Of a stretch of 64,000 bases of DNA, positions 63,976 to 64,000 are shown piece by piece. The DNA lies in the NCBI GenBank assembly GCA_949316235.1, contig OX438751.1, forward strand, positions 5,108,413 to 5,172,412. Direction: 5' to 3'. The stretch's first letter is position 1. Each line of letters begins with the position of its first letter. A program made the position numbers and the translations under genes. The notes beneath the pieces were generated by a model, which saw only the letters and a list, made by a program, of their open reading frames with translations, had not been told where the DNA came from and did not search any database. This DNA comes from Oegoconia quadripuncta (Eukaryota > Arthropoda > Insecta > Lepidoptera > Autostichidae).

Positions 63976-64000
63976 TAATTGTGTCATTTGACGATCGCGT

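Overview
This window looks like nuclear, non-coding DNA from an insect, most probably a moth or butterfly. The evidence is AT-rich sequence with no bacterial-style gene packing, four tRNA-headed SINE families, Helitron-like elements with the TC...CTAG termini common in Lepidoptera, mariner- and pogo-type DNA transposons, and many 5'-truncated non-LTR retrotransposon tails. Assignment to Lepidoptera rests on my recognition of these repeat types, not on a search. I found no host protein-coding gene that I can defend. The open frames present are short, unconserved in appearance, or explained by repeats.

Layout. 0-3 kb: mostly unique AT-rich DNA with a 45-bp tandem repeat and a less AT-rich block at 2.1-3.1 kb that has promoter-like and splice-like motifs. 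3.1-6.2 kb: unclassified sequence ending in an LTR-like terminus. 6-18 kb: LINE 3' fragments, SINEs, a Helitron-like element and three inverted-repeat elements, one of them inserted into a LINE. 18-28 kb: sparse sequence with SINEs, a 5S-rRNA-like SINE piece, an internally deleted pogo-type transposon (23254-24611) and a perfect short palindrome. 28-38 kb: a mariner-type deletion derivative, a SINE split by a LINE, further SINEs, a second near-perfect palindrome and two copies of a fold-back element, both carrying SINE sequence. 38-50 kb: LINE remnants, three inverted-repeat elements, SINEs and Helitron-like copies. 50-60 kb: nested insertions, SINEs, LINE ends and a minisatellite. 60-64 kb: a 500-bp array of a 13-bp unit and a tandem pair of SINEs inside a duplicated flank.

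How the parts relate. The SINEs carry internal pol III promoter-like boxes and would depend on LINE machinery. One SINE family (called D here) ends in a sequence resembling the 3' end of one LINE family (called Q), which suggests the LINE supplies its retrotransposition. No element here keeps a full transposase or reverse transcriptase, so all copies appear immobile or dependent on copies elsewhere. Nesting gives relative ages: palindromic elements older than the SINE or LINE pieces inside them. Family labels A-F, J, Q, R, S and M1 are local names for this answer only.
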